Part shown: positions 27,096 to 35,743 of the stretch, in pieces | Position numbering within the stretch: position 1 is the stretch's first letter | Layout: every line of letters begins with the position of its first letter | Assembly (NCBI RefSeq): GCF_001061665.1 | Contig: NZ_JVSP01000014.1 | Span: 186,001 to 250,000 of the forward strand | Source: Rothia mucilaginosa | GTDB lineage: Bacteria; Actinomycetota; Actinomycetes; Actinomycetales; Micrococcaceae | DNA: 64,000 bases | Reading direction: 5' to 3' | The notes under the pieces: model-generated | Databases searched by the model: none | The model's input: only the letters and a program-made list of their open reading frames with translations | Told to the model about the DNA's origin: nothing | Program-made: the position numbers and the translations under genes

Positions 27096-29462
27096 TTATG
27101 CCTTCTTGCGGCGGCGAGTGTACACGACGGTACCCGCACCGGCTGCAACAGCGATGAAGCCTGCAACCAGGGTGCCCTCAACACCGGAGGCGCCGGTGGA
27201 AGCCAGAGGCTTGCCGGTGACCGGGTCGCAACCCTCACCCTCGTAGACGGTTTCGGACACGGTCTTGGTGGTGGTCTTCGCGCCGTTAATCGCCGCGGAG
27301 AAGCTCAGCGGAGCCATGTCCTTACCGGCGTCGTAGAAACCAGCGAACGCCTTCGCGCCCTCAGCGGTCAGGGTGGTTGCCGCACCGTTGACGCTCACAG
27401 CGTCAGCGGAGCTCTGCAGACCCGAAAGATCCACCTTCAGCAGTGCCACCTCACCGTAGTTAGTTGCCTTGCCGGAGGGGTCATTGCTGTTCATGGTCGC
27501 GTAGAGAGTACCGGAATTGCCGTTAATCTCAAGGCGCGGGTTCGCAATGGTGGTGTCCAGAATGCCGTGGTGACCGGTGAAACGAACCGAACCGCTGAAG
27601 GAGATGGAACCCTTACCACCCTTGAAGGTGCCGGTGCCGTTAGACCAGTTGAACGCATCCGAAGAGTAGGAGGTGCCGTTCAGCTCCCAGCTACCGTTTG
27701 CGATTCCGCCGCGCACGTAGTTGCGGAAGGAATCGCGCACGCCCCAGCCAAGGTTTGCGCTCTTAATGGTGCCGTCGGATGCGCCCTGCTCCTGCACCTC
27801 GCGGGTGCGGGTGACGGGTACGCAGACAGGCTGTGCCGGGTTGTTGCTGACAGAACCGTTCGAGGAAGAACTGCCGTTAGAAACGCTGCCGGAGGTGCCT
27901 GCCGAACCATTAGAACCGGAGCCGTTAGCGCCGGAGTTACCGGAGGAGTTCGAGGAGCTGTTATCGGAGGAGCCGTTCTCAGAACCCTTGTTATCGGAGG
28001 ACTTGTTCTCAGAGACGCGGGGAACCTCAACGGTGTTCTCCGCGGTCTGCTCGCTGAGCTTTACGGAGAAGCTCAGCGGTGCCATGGCGTTGTTGGCACC
28101 GCGGTACTGGCCGGCGAAGAGCACCTCGGAACCTTCATCGGTGAGCGCGACTGCCGCGTTCTGTGCGGAGAAAATGCCGTCCTTCACGCTCGCGCCGGAG
28201 AGGTCCACCTCGGCGATAGCCAGGCCGGTCTTAGAAACGGACTTGCCGTCGCGGGTCAGCGCGTCCACGTCAGCGACCAGGGTACCCTTGCCGTTGACGA
28301 CGACCAGGCGCATGTTCTTGATGGTGCTCTTGAGCTGACCGTTGTGGCCGGTGAACTCTGCGGTGCCCGCGAAGTTGATCTGACCGGTCTTGGTCTCGGG
28401 GTTGTACACGCCGGATGCCTGAGTGTACTTGAAGCCGCCAGCCGCGGTCTTCTCCATGCCCTCAACGTTCACGGAGCCGTGCGCGAAGCCGGTCAGGTAC
28501 TTCAGGAAGGACTCGCGGATATCCCAGCTGAGGGTGCCGGACTCGACGACGTTGCCGGTGACCTTTTCTTCACGCTTGGGCTCGGTGGTTGCGGCGGGGG
28601 AGGAGGGTGCCGCGGAGGTGGGGGCTGCGCTCGGTGCTGCAGAAGTGGGCTCTGCGGGCTTGGGTGCCTCGCTGGTCGGCGCGGAGGAGGGCTCGGCGGG
28701 CTTGGGCGCCTCGCTGGTCGGCGCAACAGTCGGCTCGGCGCTGGGTTCAGTGCTGGGTTCAGGGCTCGGCGCGGGTGCTTCCTTGGCCACGATGGTTGCG
28801 GAGAAGCCGAGCGCATCCAGCTCCTGACCTGCCTTGTAGAAGCCCGCGAAGGCGCCGGTTGCCTCTTCGGAAAGCTTGACGCGGGTGCCGTTTTCCTCGT
28901 CAACGCTGGGCAGGGTGATGGTGTTACCCTCAACCTTCAGGCCGGAGGCGTTGAAAGTGCCGAGGGTCATGTTCTTGGTTTCGACCAGGTCGTTCGGGGT
29001 GGTGTTGCCGTTGTAGGGGCGCGACTGAACGTTGGCGCGCACGGTGCCCACGCCGTCCTTAATGGTGACGGAGAGGTCGGAGATGATGACTTCCAGCAGA
29101 CCGTGGTGTGCGGTGTAGTGAATCGAGGAGCCGGTGAAGGTGACCGAGTATTCGCCGTTGGCTACGGTGCCTTCGGCGGAGGTGAAGTGGTAGGAGCCGT
29201 CTTCGTTGGTGGTGACGCCGGTCAGTTCCTGGGAGCCCTGGGAGAAGGGACCGTTGATGTAGGAGCGGAAGGACTTCTTCAGGCCCCAGTTGACGGTGAC
29301 GTCCTGCAGGCTCTGCTCTGAGGCTGCGGTTACCTCACTGGCGCTGACGTGGGAGTTGGTTTCAGCCGCGAAGGCCGCGGGTACGCCGGCGACGCCGCTG
29401 AGGCCGATGGTTGCCGAAGCCAAGAACGCCCAAGTGCGCTTGGTGAGAGAGGGGGTAGACAT
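27096..29462 (-). CDS. htaA: Cell-surface haem-binding protein with three HtaA domains
   Basis: This 788-residue protein starts at the ATG at 29462 after AAGGAGA. A Sec signal ends near AFAA (residue 33). Three HtaA domains lie at about residues 54-225, 305-470 and 565-728. Each has the conserved Tyr (68, 322, 582) and His (119/120, 373, 631/632); equivalent residues bind haem in corynebacterial HtaA. The linkers are Pro/Ala/Ser/Glu repeats (226-300) and a Ser/Asn/Gly stretch (485-545). The C-terminus has LASTG at 753-757, a hydrophobic segment and TRRRKKA. This is an LAxTG-type sorting signal, implying sortase (class E type) anchoring rather than simple membrane retention. It probably captures haem from host haemoproteins and passes it to HmuT. 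Confidence 0.9.
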   Translation of the reverse strand: MSTPSLTKRTWAFLASATIGLSGVAGVPAAFAAETNSHVSASEVTAASEQSLQDVTVNWGLKKSFRSYINGPFSQGSQELTGVTTNEDGSYHFTSAEGTVANGEYSVTFTGSSIHYTAHHGLLEVIISDLSVTIKDGVGTVRANVQSRPYNGNTTPNDLVETKNMTLGTFNASGLKVEGNTITLPSVDEENGTRVKLSEEATGAFAGFYKAGQELDALGFSATIVAKEAPAPSPEPSTEPSAEPTVAPTSEAPKPAEPSSAPTSEAPKPAEPTSAAPSAAPTSAAPSSPAATTEPKREEKVTGNVVESGTLSWDIRESFLKYLTGFAHGSVNVEGMEKTAAGGFKYTQASGVYNPETKTGQINFAGTAEFTGHNGQLKSTIKNMRLVVVNGKGTLVADVDALTRDGKSVSKTGLAIAEVDLSGASVKDGIFSAQNAAVALTDEGSEVLFAGQYRGANNAMAPLSFSVKLSEQTAENTVEVPRVSENKSSDNKGSENGSSDNSSSNSSGNSGANGSGSNGSAGTSGSVSNGSSSSNGSVSNNPAQPVCVPVTRTREVQEQGASDGTIKSANLGWGVRDSFRNYVRGGIANGSWELNGTSYSSDAFNWSNGTGTFKGGKGSISFSGSVRFTGHHGILDTTIANPRLEINGNSGTLYATMNSNDPSGKATNYGEVALLKVDLSGLQSSADAVSVNGAATTLTAEGAKAFAGFYDAGKDMAPLSFSAAINGAKTTTKTVSETVYEGEGCDPVTGKPLASTGASGVEGTLVAGFIAVAAGAGTVVYTRRRKKA

Positions 29463-29555
29463 TCGGTGTCTCCTTGGATTCTGTGATTGTGGTGTTCGTA
29501 TCAAGTCTAGTCCTATTAGCCTATGTTTGTGTAACTTAATGCCTAGGGTGACTTG

Positions 29556-29578
29556 TGCATAAGGTTTACCTTAGCAAA
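29556..29578. promoter_or_regulatory. DtxR/IdeR-like iron box between htaA and hmuO
   Basis: TAAGGTTTACCTTA at 29560-29573 is a 14-base near-perfect palindrome in the style of DtxR sites (TWAGGTWAGSCTWACCTWA). Further TTAGCCTA and TAACTTAA half-site-like sequences lie at 29517-29540. Iron repression of htaA, and possibly hmuO, is the likely role. Confidence 0.6.
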
Positions 29579-29610
29579 TTTTTTGTGAGAGCTATTGTCA
29601 AAACCGGTTT

Positions 29611-29658
29611 TTGGTGACAATATGTCATTAACAGGTTTTGGTGACATCGTGTCACTAA
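29611..29658. promoter_or_regulatory. Two tandem dyads before the haem oxygenase gene
   Basis: TGACA, three bases, TGTCA occurs at 29615-29627 and again at 29642-29654, each preceded by GGTTTT(T)GG. The 27-bp spacing is roughly two and a half helical turns. The pair lies 46-85 bases before the hmuO start, a good operator position. The regulator is unknown. Confidence 0.55.
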
Positions 29659-29699
29659 AATATTTATTGTTCACCCACAAGCCACTTTAGGAACTCACC

Positions 29700-30362
29700 A
29701 TGACTATTACCGCCCCCGAAACCACCCAGGAACGCTTCTCCGCACGCCTGAAGGAAAGCACCAAGCACGTCCACGACAACGCCGAACACTCCACCTTCAT
29801 GGAAGACCTCATGGGCGGCTCCCTCAACACCGAGGCATACCTGCGCCTCATCAACCAGTACGTGCACATCTACGAAGCACTCGAAGCAGTCTCCGAACAC
29901 TACCGCGCAGAACCCAGCCCCATCACCGAACCCTTCACCCACCCGGGCCTCGACCGCGCAGAATACATCCGTGCAGACATCCGCGCACTCGGCCAGGACG
30001 GCGACATCGACGCGCCCCTGCCCGCAACCGCAGAATACGTAGAGCGCATCCACGCCACCATCAACTCCCCCGAACGCTACCTCGCACACCACTACCTGCG
30101 CTACCTCGGCGACCTCTCCGGCGGCCAGGCAGTCGCAGCGCTCGTCAACCGCCACTACGGCATCCCCGCCGAAGCGCTGAGCATGTACCGCTTCACCGAA
30201 CTGCCCAAGCCTAAGGTCTTCAAGGACGGCTACCGCGAACTGCTCGACAACGCACCCCTGACCGACGAGCAGCGTGAAGCCCTCATCGAAGAGTGCATCG
30301 AAGGCTTCCGCATCAACGCCTCCCTGTTCGCGCAGCTGGGCCGCAAGGTCGCCGAGGCATAA
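29700..30362 (+). CDS. hmuO: Haem oxygenase
   Basis: This 220-residue enzyme opens haem to biliverdin, iron and carbon monoxide in the cytoplasm. The stretch LKESTKHVHDNAEHSTFMED aligns with the proximal-helix region of HmuO/HO-1, making His25 the probable haem ligand. HYLRYLGDLSGGQAV near residues 125-140 is the distal-helix glycine motif. Its length matches bacterial HmuO. It is divergent from htaA and close to hmuTUV, so surface capture, import and degradation are encoded together. Two tandem dyads in its leader suggest dedicated regulation. Confidence 0.93.
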   Translation: MTITAPETTQERFSARLKESTKHVHDNAEHSTFMEDLMGGSLNTEAYLRLINQYVHIYEALEAVSEHYRAEPSPITEPFTHPGLDRAEYIRADIRALGQDGDIDAPLPATAEYVERIHATINSPERYLAHHYLRYLGDLSGGQAVAALVNRHYGIPAEALSMYRFTELPKPKVFKDGYRELLDNAPLTDEQREALIEECIEGFRINASLFAQLGRKVAEA

Positions 30363-30437
30363 ACCCAGAACGCGCATCAACAGAACGCCTCAACGCACAA
30401 CCTCTCACCGCTCAATGCACAAGCCCGCGGGCATAAC

Positions 30438-30475
30438 AAAAGGGGCGGATGCTTTCGCAAGCATCCGCCCCTCTC
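30438..30475. terminator. Bidirectional terminator between hmuO and purL
   Basis: AGGGGCGGATGCTT (30441-30454) pairs with AAGCATCCGCCCCT (30459-30472). On the minus strand TTTTGTTATG follows, so it mainly ends purL. It can also serve hmuO. Confidence 0.85.
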
Positions 30476-30496
30476 AAGCGTTAACCATCTTGGGTG

Positions 30497-32815
30497 TTAG
30501 CCCTTGGCAACCTCACCGAAGTGGGCGGCCATGGTACCCTCGTGAGCTGCACGCAGCTCATCCAGGTCAATGGAAACCTCATCCTGGAAGTCCAGAGCGT
30601 TCGACTCAGCATCCACCACACCAATACGTGCGAAGGGGAACTGGCGAGCGGTGCACATATCCTTGAAGCGCACCTCCTCAGAACGCGGAACCGAAACCAC
30701 AACGCGGCCCAGGGACTCCGAGAACAGCAGGGTGAACAGGTCCAGACCGTCACGCTCAGCAACCTCACCCAGACCAATGCGGGCACCGGTGTTGAAACGC
30801 AGGCAAGCCTCCGACAAAGCAGCAGCCAGACCACCAGCAGACACGTCGTGTGCAGCATCAATCATGCCGTCACGAGACATGTTCACCAGCATGTCACCCA
30901 GCTGACGCTCCAGAGCCAGATCAACCTTCGGCGGCTGACCGCCCAAGTGACCCTTGAAGCGAGCCCACTCGGAGCCGTCCAGCTCATCGCGAGTGGTACC
31001 CAGCAGGTAGATAGCCTGACCGTCATGCTCAGGAGCCCAACCCGACGGGGTGCGGCGGGTGACGTCATCCATAACGCCCATCATCGCCACCACGGGGGTC
31101 GGGTTAATAGCCTTGCCACCGGTCTGGTTGTACAGGGACACGTTACCGCCGGTCACCGGAACACCCAGCTCCATGCAGCCATCAGCCAGGCCGCGAACAG
31201 CCTCAGCGAACTGCCACATGACGTCCGGGTCCTCGGGAGAACCGAAGTTCAGGCAGTCAGACACAGCCACGGGGCGTGCACCAACGGTCGCAACGTTACG
31301 GTACGCCTCAGCCAAGGACGCGCGAGCACCCTCGTACGGATCCAGGTAGGTGAAGCGCGGGGAGGCGTCGGTCGCCAGAGCAACACCGAGGTTGGTGTTC
31401 TCGTCCACGCGCACCACACCGCCGTCGTCCGGCATGGACAGGGCGGTGTTGCCCTGAACGTAGCGGTCGTACTGGTTGGTGATCCAGGACTTGGAGCACA
31501 TGTTCGGGGACGCCATGAACGCCTTGATTGCCTCACCCAGCTCCTCACCACGCGGGCGGGAGTCGTCAGCAGCCGAACCGGTGAAGTGGTTAGCCTGGAC
31601 GTCGTCCTGCCACTCGGGGCGTGCGTAAGGACGCTCGTAGGTCGGGCCGTCGTGTGCGACGGTGCGGGGGTCAACATCCACGATGACCTCGCCGTCCCAC
31701 TCGATGACCAGGCGGCCGGAGTCGGTCACCTCACCGAGGAAGGAGTACTCCACGCCCCACTTGTTCATGATGGCCTCGAAGCGCTCCACGTTCTCGGGGG
31801 AGACAACAGCCATCATGCGTTCCTGAGACTCGGACATCAGAATCTCGCCCGGGGTCAGGGTGGGGTCACGTAGCAGAACCTTGGTCAGGTCGACGTGCAT
31901 GCCGCCCTCACCGTTAGAAGCCAGCTCGCTGGTTGCGCAGGAAATACCCGCAGCGCCCAGGTCCTGAATACCCTCAACCACGGAGCCCTTGAACAGCTCC
32001 AGGCAGCACTCAATCAGAACCTTCTCAGCGAAGGGGTCGCCCACCTGAACGGCGGGACGCTTCGAGGGCTTGGTGTCGTCGAAGGACTCCGAAGCCAGCA
32101 CCGACGCACCGCCGATGCCGTCGCCACCGGTGCGCGCACCGAAGAGGACAACCTTGTTGCCCACGCCCGATGCGTTCGCCAGGCGGATGTCCTCGTGACG
32201 CATAATGCCCACAGCCAGCGCGTTGACCAGCGGGTTTGCCTGGTAGCAGGAATCGAACTCAACCTCGCCACCGATGTTCGGCAGGCCCAGGGAGTTACCG
32301 TAGCCACCGATACCGGCAACCACGCCGCCAACCACGCGAGCGGTGTCGGGGTGATCAATCGCGCCGAAACGCAGCGGATCCATCACAGCAATCGGGCGTG
32401 CACCCATCGAAATAATGTCACGCACAATACCGCCCACACCGGTAGCGGCACCCTGGTAGGGCTCCACGTACGAGGGGTGGTTGTGGGACTCAATCTTGAA
32501 GGTCACGGCCCAGCCGTCACCAATGTCGGTCACACCGGCGTTCTCACCGATACCGACCATCAGGTCCTTCTTCATCTCTTCGGTGACCTTCGCACCGAAC
32601 TGCTTCAGATGAACCTTAGAAGACTTGTAGGAGCAGTGCTCGGACCACATGACCGAGTACATTGCCAGCTCAGCCGCGGTGGGGCGGCGGCCCAGAATCT
32701 CCTTAATGTCCTCGAACTCGTTCTCCTTCAGGCCCAGCTCGGCCCAGGGGAGTTCGGTGTCCGGGGTTGCCGCCGCGTGCTCGACGGTGTCGAGGTTAAA
32801 CTGCTTTTCGCTCAT
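30497..32815 (-). CDS. purL: Phosphoribosylformylglycinamidine synthase subunit PurL
   Basis: This 772-residue small-type PurL is the catalytic subunit that makes FGAM from FGAR, ATP and ammonia in purine synthesis. Landmarks are [10 protein letters not shown] near residue 55, [23 protein letters not shown], and a second-half [13 protein letters not shown] with [14 protein letters not shown]. It works with PurQ (ammonia supply) and PurS (bridging), both encoded immediately upstream on the same strand. Only 25 bases separate it from purQ. It ends at a strong terminator. Confidence 0.96.
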   Translation of the reverse strand: MSEKQFNLDTVEHAAATPDTELPWAELGLKENEFEDIKEILGRRPTAAELAMYSVMWSEHCSYKSSKVHLKQFGAKVTEEMKKDLMVGIGENAGVTDIGDGWAVTFKIESHNHPSYVEPYQGAATGVGGIVRDIISMGARPIAVMDPLRFGAIDHPDTARVVGGVVAGIGGYGNSLGLPNIGGEVEFDSCYQANPLVNALAVGIMRHEDIRLANASGVGNKVVLFGARTGGDGIGGASVLASESFDDTKPSKRPAVQVGDPFAEKVLIECCLELFKGSVVEGIQDLGAAGISCATSELASNGEGGMHVDLTKVLLRDPTLTPGEILMSESQERMMAVVSPENVERFEAIMNKWGVEYSFLGEVTDSGRLVIEWDGEVIVDVDPRTVAHDGPTYERPYARPEWQDDVQANHFTGSAADDSRPRGEELGEAIKAFMASPNMCSKSWITNQYDRYVQGNTALSMPDDGGVVRVDENTNLGVALATDASPRFTYLDPYEGARASLAEAYRNVATVGARPVAVSDCLNFGSPEDPDVMWQFAEAVRGLADGCMELGVPVTGGNVSLYNQTGGKAINPTPVVAMMGVMDDVTRRTPSGWAPEHDGQAIYLLGTTRDELDGSEWARFKGHLGGQPPKVDLALERQLGDMLVNMSRDGMIDAAHDVSAGGLAAALSEACLRFNTGARIGLGEVAERDGLDLFTLLFSESLGRVVVSVPRSEEVRFKDMCTARQFPFARIGVVDAESNALDFQDEVSIDLDELRAAHEGTMAAHFGEVAKG

Positions 32816-32840
32816 AACTTCTTAGAATCCTTGTCGTGCG

Positions 32841-33653
32841 TTAGCGGGCGTTAATCAGGTTGGAAAGAACCGAGGTGAACACGCCGAGACCATCGGCGCC
32901 ACCGCGCAGGGACACCGAACCGAAACCGGAGGACGAAGGACCGAAGCCCGGCTCCACAGCGTGCTCCGGGTGCGGCATCAGGCCGACTACGTTACCGCGC
33001 TCGTTGGTAATACCGGCAATATCGTTACGGGAACCGTTCGGGTTGAAGCCAACGTAGCGGAACACCACGCGACCCTCAGCCTCCAGGGCCTCCAGGGTCT
33101 TAGCATCCGCAACGTACTGGCCGTCCTGGTTCTTCAGCGGAACAACAATCTCCTGGCCGGCAGCGTAGTTGCTGGTCCAGGAGGTGGTGTTGTTCTCAAT
33201 ACGCAGAACCTGGTCACGGCAAATGAACTTGCGGTGATCGTTCTTAATCATCGAACCGGGCAGCAGGTGAGACTCGGTCAGAATCTGAAAACCATTGCAA
33301 ATACCCAGAACAGGCAGGGGCGAAGAACCGGAGGTACCGGCAGCGTTAGCGGCATCAATCACCGAACGCATCACGGGAGCCTTCGCGGCAATAGCGCCGG
33401 CACGCAGGTAGTCACCGTAGGAGAAACCACCGGGAATAATGACGGCATCAACATTCTTCAGATCAGCGTCGTCGTGCCACAGCTCGACGACGGTACCGCC
33501 AGCCAGACGGACAGCACGCGCAGCGTCACGGTCATCCAGGGTGCCGGGGAAAGTCACCACGCCAACGCGTGCATCAGCGAAGGCGGGGTTCGGGGCGGAA
33601 GTAGAAAAGTCGCCAACCAGGGGGACTTCAGTAGGTGCGAGAGACTCTGCCAT
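32841..33653 (-). CDS. purQ: Phosphoribosylformylglycinamidine synthase glutaminase PurQ
   Basis: This class I glutamine amidotransferase of 270 residues releases ammonia for PurL. The nucleophile Cys lies in [11 protein letters not shown], and the His/Glu pair in [10 protein letters not shown] near the C-terminus. It is somewhat longer than common PurQ (about 225 residues) because of an N-terminal extension of about 20 residues ([20 protein letters not shown]) and a longer C-terminus. It lies five bases after purS and is probably co-transcribed with it. Confidence 0.95.
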   Translation of the reverse strand: MAESLAPTEVPLVGDFSTSAPNPAFADARVGVVTFPGTLDDRDAARAVRLAGGTVVELWHDDADLKNVDAVIIPGGFSYGDYLRAGAIAAKAPVMRSVIDAANAAGTSGSSPLPVLGICNGFQILTESHLLPGSMIKNDHRKFICRDQVLRIENNTTSWTSNYAAGQEIVVPLKNQDGQYVADAKTLEALEAEGRVVFRYVGFNPNGSRNDIAGITNERGNVVGLMPHPEHAVEPGFGPSSSGFGSVSLRGGADGLGVFTSVLSNLINAR

Positions 33654-33658
33654 AGGTA

Positions 33659-33910
33659 CTAGTCCTCCAGAACCGAAACGTTCACGACGTCTTCAATCAC
33701 GGGGTTGGACAGCAGCTCCTCAGCAGCCTTGCGGGCAGCTGCGAGGTGCTCCTCAGTAGCCTCACCCTCGACGGTCAGCTCGAAGCGCTTGCCCTGGCGA
33801 ACATCCACGAAGGAATCAACACCGATACGGGGCAGCTCGTGAGAAATAGCCTTACCCTGCGGGTCAAGAATTTCGGGCTTGAGCATAACATCAACAACAA
33901 TACGGGCCAT
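33659..33910 (-). CDS. purS: Phosphoribosylformylglycinamidine synthase subunit PurS
   Basis: This 83-residue PurS starts [21 protein letters not shown], the typical family opening, and contains [11 protein letters not shown]. It is the small subunit that holds PurL and PurQ together. The ATG at 33910 is chosen because AAGGAG lies upstream and the family begins there. It is the first gene of the purS-purQ-purL operon. Confidence 0.94.
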   Translation of the reverse strand: MARIVVDVMLKPEILDPQGKAISHELPRIGVDSFVDVRQGKRFELTVEGEATEEHLAAARKAAEELLSNPVIEDVVNVSVLED

Positions 33911-34032
33911 GTGTGGGCACTCCTTGGGTGCGTGGGTTCTGTATGAGCCGTATCTCATCTTACCGTACTAACGACCGTAACGGGGGTATGCGTCCGGTCG
34001 GTGGATACCCTAAGAGGCTCGAATCACGTCTT

Positions 34033-34986
34033 TTACGCCTCGAGGGGCGGAAGATAGCGTGCGCACACCTCCAGCAGGCGCTCGCGCAGACCAATCGAAC
34101 GCTCGGACAGCTCACGCTGAATACGCACGTACTCTGCCTTACCCTCGGCCGTCTCCACGGGAATTGGCTCGTAGCCCCACGCACGAATCTCGTAGGGGGC
34201 CGCGCGCATGTCCAGCTCACGCGCATCCCAGGCTAGATCGAAGCAATCCATGACCAGGGTTGAATCAACCAGCGGCAGCAGCTTGTACGCCCACTTGTAC
34301 ACGTCCATGTTCGCGTGCAGGCACGCCGGCTGCTCCAACACGCGCTGCGTCTCACGGGTGGGCTGCAACTCGTTCATCGGCGCCGCCTGCGGCATGAAGA
34401 AACGGAACGCGTCAAAGTGCGAGCAGCGGATGCGGTGGCTCTCCACCACCCGGTCCGTGCCCTCCGCGCCCAGGCGCAATTCCAAGTAGTCGTGGCGGAT
34501 ATTGTTCTCCACCGACTTGTACGCCATCGCCCACTCGTGCATGCCGAAGCAACCGAACTGGCCCTTCTTCGCGGCCGTATTGCGCAGAATCTCGTGGGTG
34601 AAGGCGAGGGCGGTGGCGCGGCGCTCCACGAAGTCGGTGACGTCCACGGTGACGGCGGAGGCCGCTTCCACCTGAGCGCGCGCCTGCTCGGGGGTGCAAC
34701 CCGCCTCGAGGAGTTCCTGTTCGGTGGCCGGTCGGTAGAAGCGCCAGGAGGCGTGCTCGGGGGCGTCCAGCAGAATGACGCCGGCGCCGGGGTGCCAGCG
34801 CTTGAACTGGCCGGGCTTGAGCGTGTAGTAGGTGAAGAGGAAGTCCTCCACGGGGTGCACCTCGTGGCGGGCGCGACGCTGTGCAAAGGGGTCGGCGTAG
34901 CGGCCGGCGCGCACCTCGTGGGCGGTCGCGGCGGCACGCCACTGACGGGCATCCATCATTCGAAGCGTCGTCTGAAGAGTAGTCAT
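34033..34986 (-). CDS. Conserved actinobacterial protein, often labelled 3-methyladenine DNA glycosylase
   Basis: This 317-residue soluble protein has conserved-looking stretches HPVEDFLFTYYTLKPGQFKRWHPG, KKGQFGCFGMHEWAMAY and RCSHFDAFRFFMP. I recognise it as a widespread actinobacterial family that pipelines often name 3-methyladenine DNA glycosylase. I see no helix-hairpin-helix or known glycosylase active site, so that name should be treated with caution. The HxxxD and Cys/His-rich blocks suggest an enzyme. It lies upstream of purS on the same strand but about 120 bases apart, so it is probably separate. Confidence 0.55.
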   Translation of the reverse strand: MTTLQTTLRMMDARQWRAAATAHEVRAGRYADPFAQRRARHEVHPVEDFLFTYYTLKPGQFKRWHPGAGVILLDAPEHASWRFYRPATEQELLEAGCTPEQARAQVEAASAVTVDVTDFVERRATALAFTHEILRNTAAKKGQFGCFGMHEWAMAYKSVENNIRHDYLELRLGAEGTDRVVESHRIRCSHFDAFRFFMPQAAPMNELQPTRETQRVLEQPACLHANMDVYKWAYKLLPLVDSTLVMDCFDLAWDARELDMRAAPYEIRAWGYEPIPVETAEGKAEYVRIQRELSERSIGLRERLLEVCARYLPPLEA

Positions 34987-35038
34987 TCTTCTAGCCTAAA
35001 CGATGCCGTGACAAGGTGTGGCAGGAAGTAAAACTACT

Positions 35039-35500
35039 TTATTTAGTGAAGATATCAACAAGACCGTGTTCATCCTCGAGCTCCCAGAGCTCTTTGAGAG
35101 CTTGCTCCTTCTGAGCAACGGTCTTCTTGAGAAGTCCCTTACGGAAAGCATCAGCATCCTCGGTGCGGATACGGAAGTGGCTACCCACCTTATGTGCAGG
35201 CAACTCACCCGCACGAATAGCCTTCATGAGTGTCGGGCGGGAAACACCGATGCGCTGCGCCGCAATCGTCGTCGTCAAATCGTGAGGGACAACCTGAACA
35301 TCGATACTTTGCCCGTTAGCCAGGGCATGCAGGACATGCTGAATGACCTGGTTGAGGGCATCGCCAAGCTGCTGGCTTTCTCGGCCCGAAACGGTCAGCT
35401 CAATGGTGGTTTCTTCAGAGTTCTTAAGGATTTCCCGTGCCTCTGCGCGAGCCTGATTGAGGGTATCTTCCTCCAGAGGGGTGGTTAGGGTTGTGGTCAT
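35039..35500 (-). CDS. Excisionase-type DNA-binding protein, possible orphan antitoxin
   Basis: This 153-residue protein starts at the ATG at 35500, preceded by AAGGAGA. The middle has LTTTIAAQRIGVSRPTLMKAIRAGE and HKVGSHFRIRTEDADAF, the winged helix-turn-helix of the MerR/excisionase group. Proteins of this shape are often antitoxins paired with PIN-domain toxins in actinobacteria (family knowledge). No PIN or other toxin gene adjoins it: downstream lies the conserved protein at 34033-34986, upstream the aspartokinase terminator. Its promoter overlaps an 11-bp dyad, suggesting autoregulation. It may be a solitary regulator, or an antitoxin whose toxin was lost. Confidence 0.65.
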   Translation of the reverse strand: MTTTLTTPLEEDTLNQARAEAREILKNSEETTIELTVSGRESQQLGDALNQVIQHVLHALANGQSIDVQVVPHDLTTTIAAQRIGVSRPTLMKAIRAGELPAHKVGSHFRIRTEDADAFRKGLLKKTVAQKEQALKELWELEDEHGLVDIFTK

Positions 35501-35615
35501 TATCTTCTCCTTGGTGCTGTTGCCGGCAGAGCCAACGTCCGAAGATGCCACGCCGGTGGGGTGTATATCATTCGGTGAGAGGCTCATCCACGGTTGATAC
35601 AACCCTACCCCTATC

Positions 35616-35647
35616 TGAAATAACTGTAAAGCATTTCAGTTATTTCA
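35616..35647. promoter_or_regulatory. Perfect 11-bp dyad over the promoter of the excisionase-like gene
   Basis: TGAAATAACTG (35616-35626), ten bases, then CAGTTATTTCA (35637-35647) is a perfect inverted repeat. On the minus strand TTTACA (within the spacer) lies 17 bases before TAGGGT, a plausible promoter whose -35 sits inside the dyad. Autoregulation by the downstream DNA-binding protein is the simplest reading. Confidence 0.6.
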
Positions 35648-35659
35648 CCTGTGCACTGA

Positions 35660-35704
35660 TAAAAGGGAGGGGCGGCGCCGGACCAAACCGGCGCCGCCCC
35701 TTAC
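35660..35704 (-). terminator. Terminator after the aspartokinase gene
   Basis: GGGGCGGCGCCGG (35669-35681) pairs perfectly with CCGGCGCCGCCCC (35688-35700). On the minus strand CTCCCTTTTATC follows. Confidence 0.82.
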
Positions 35705-35743
35705 CGAAGCGTACAGCTCGCGAACGAGCTAACCCTCTCAACC

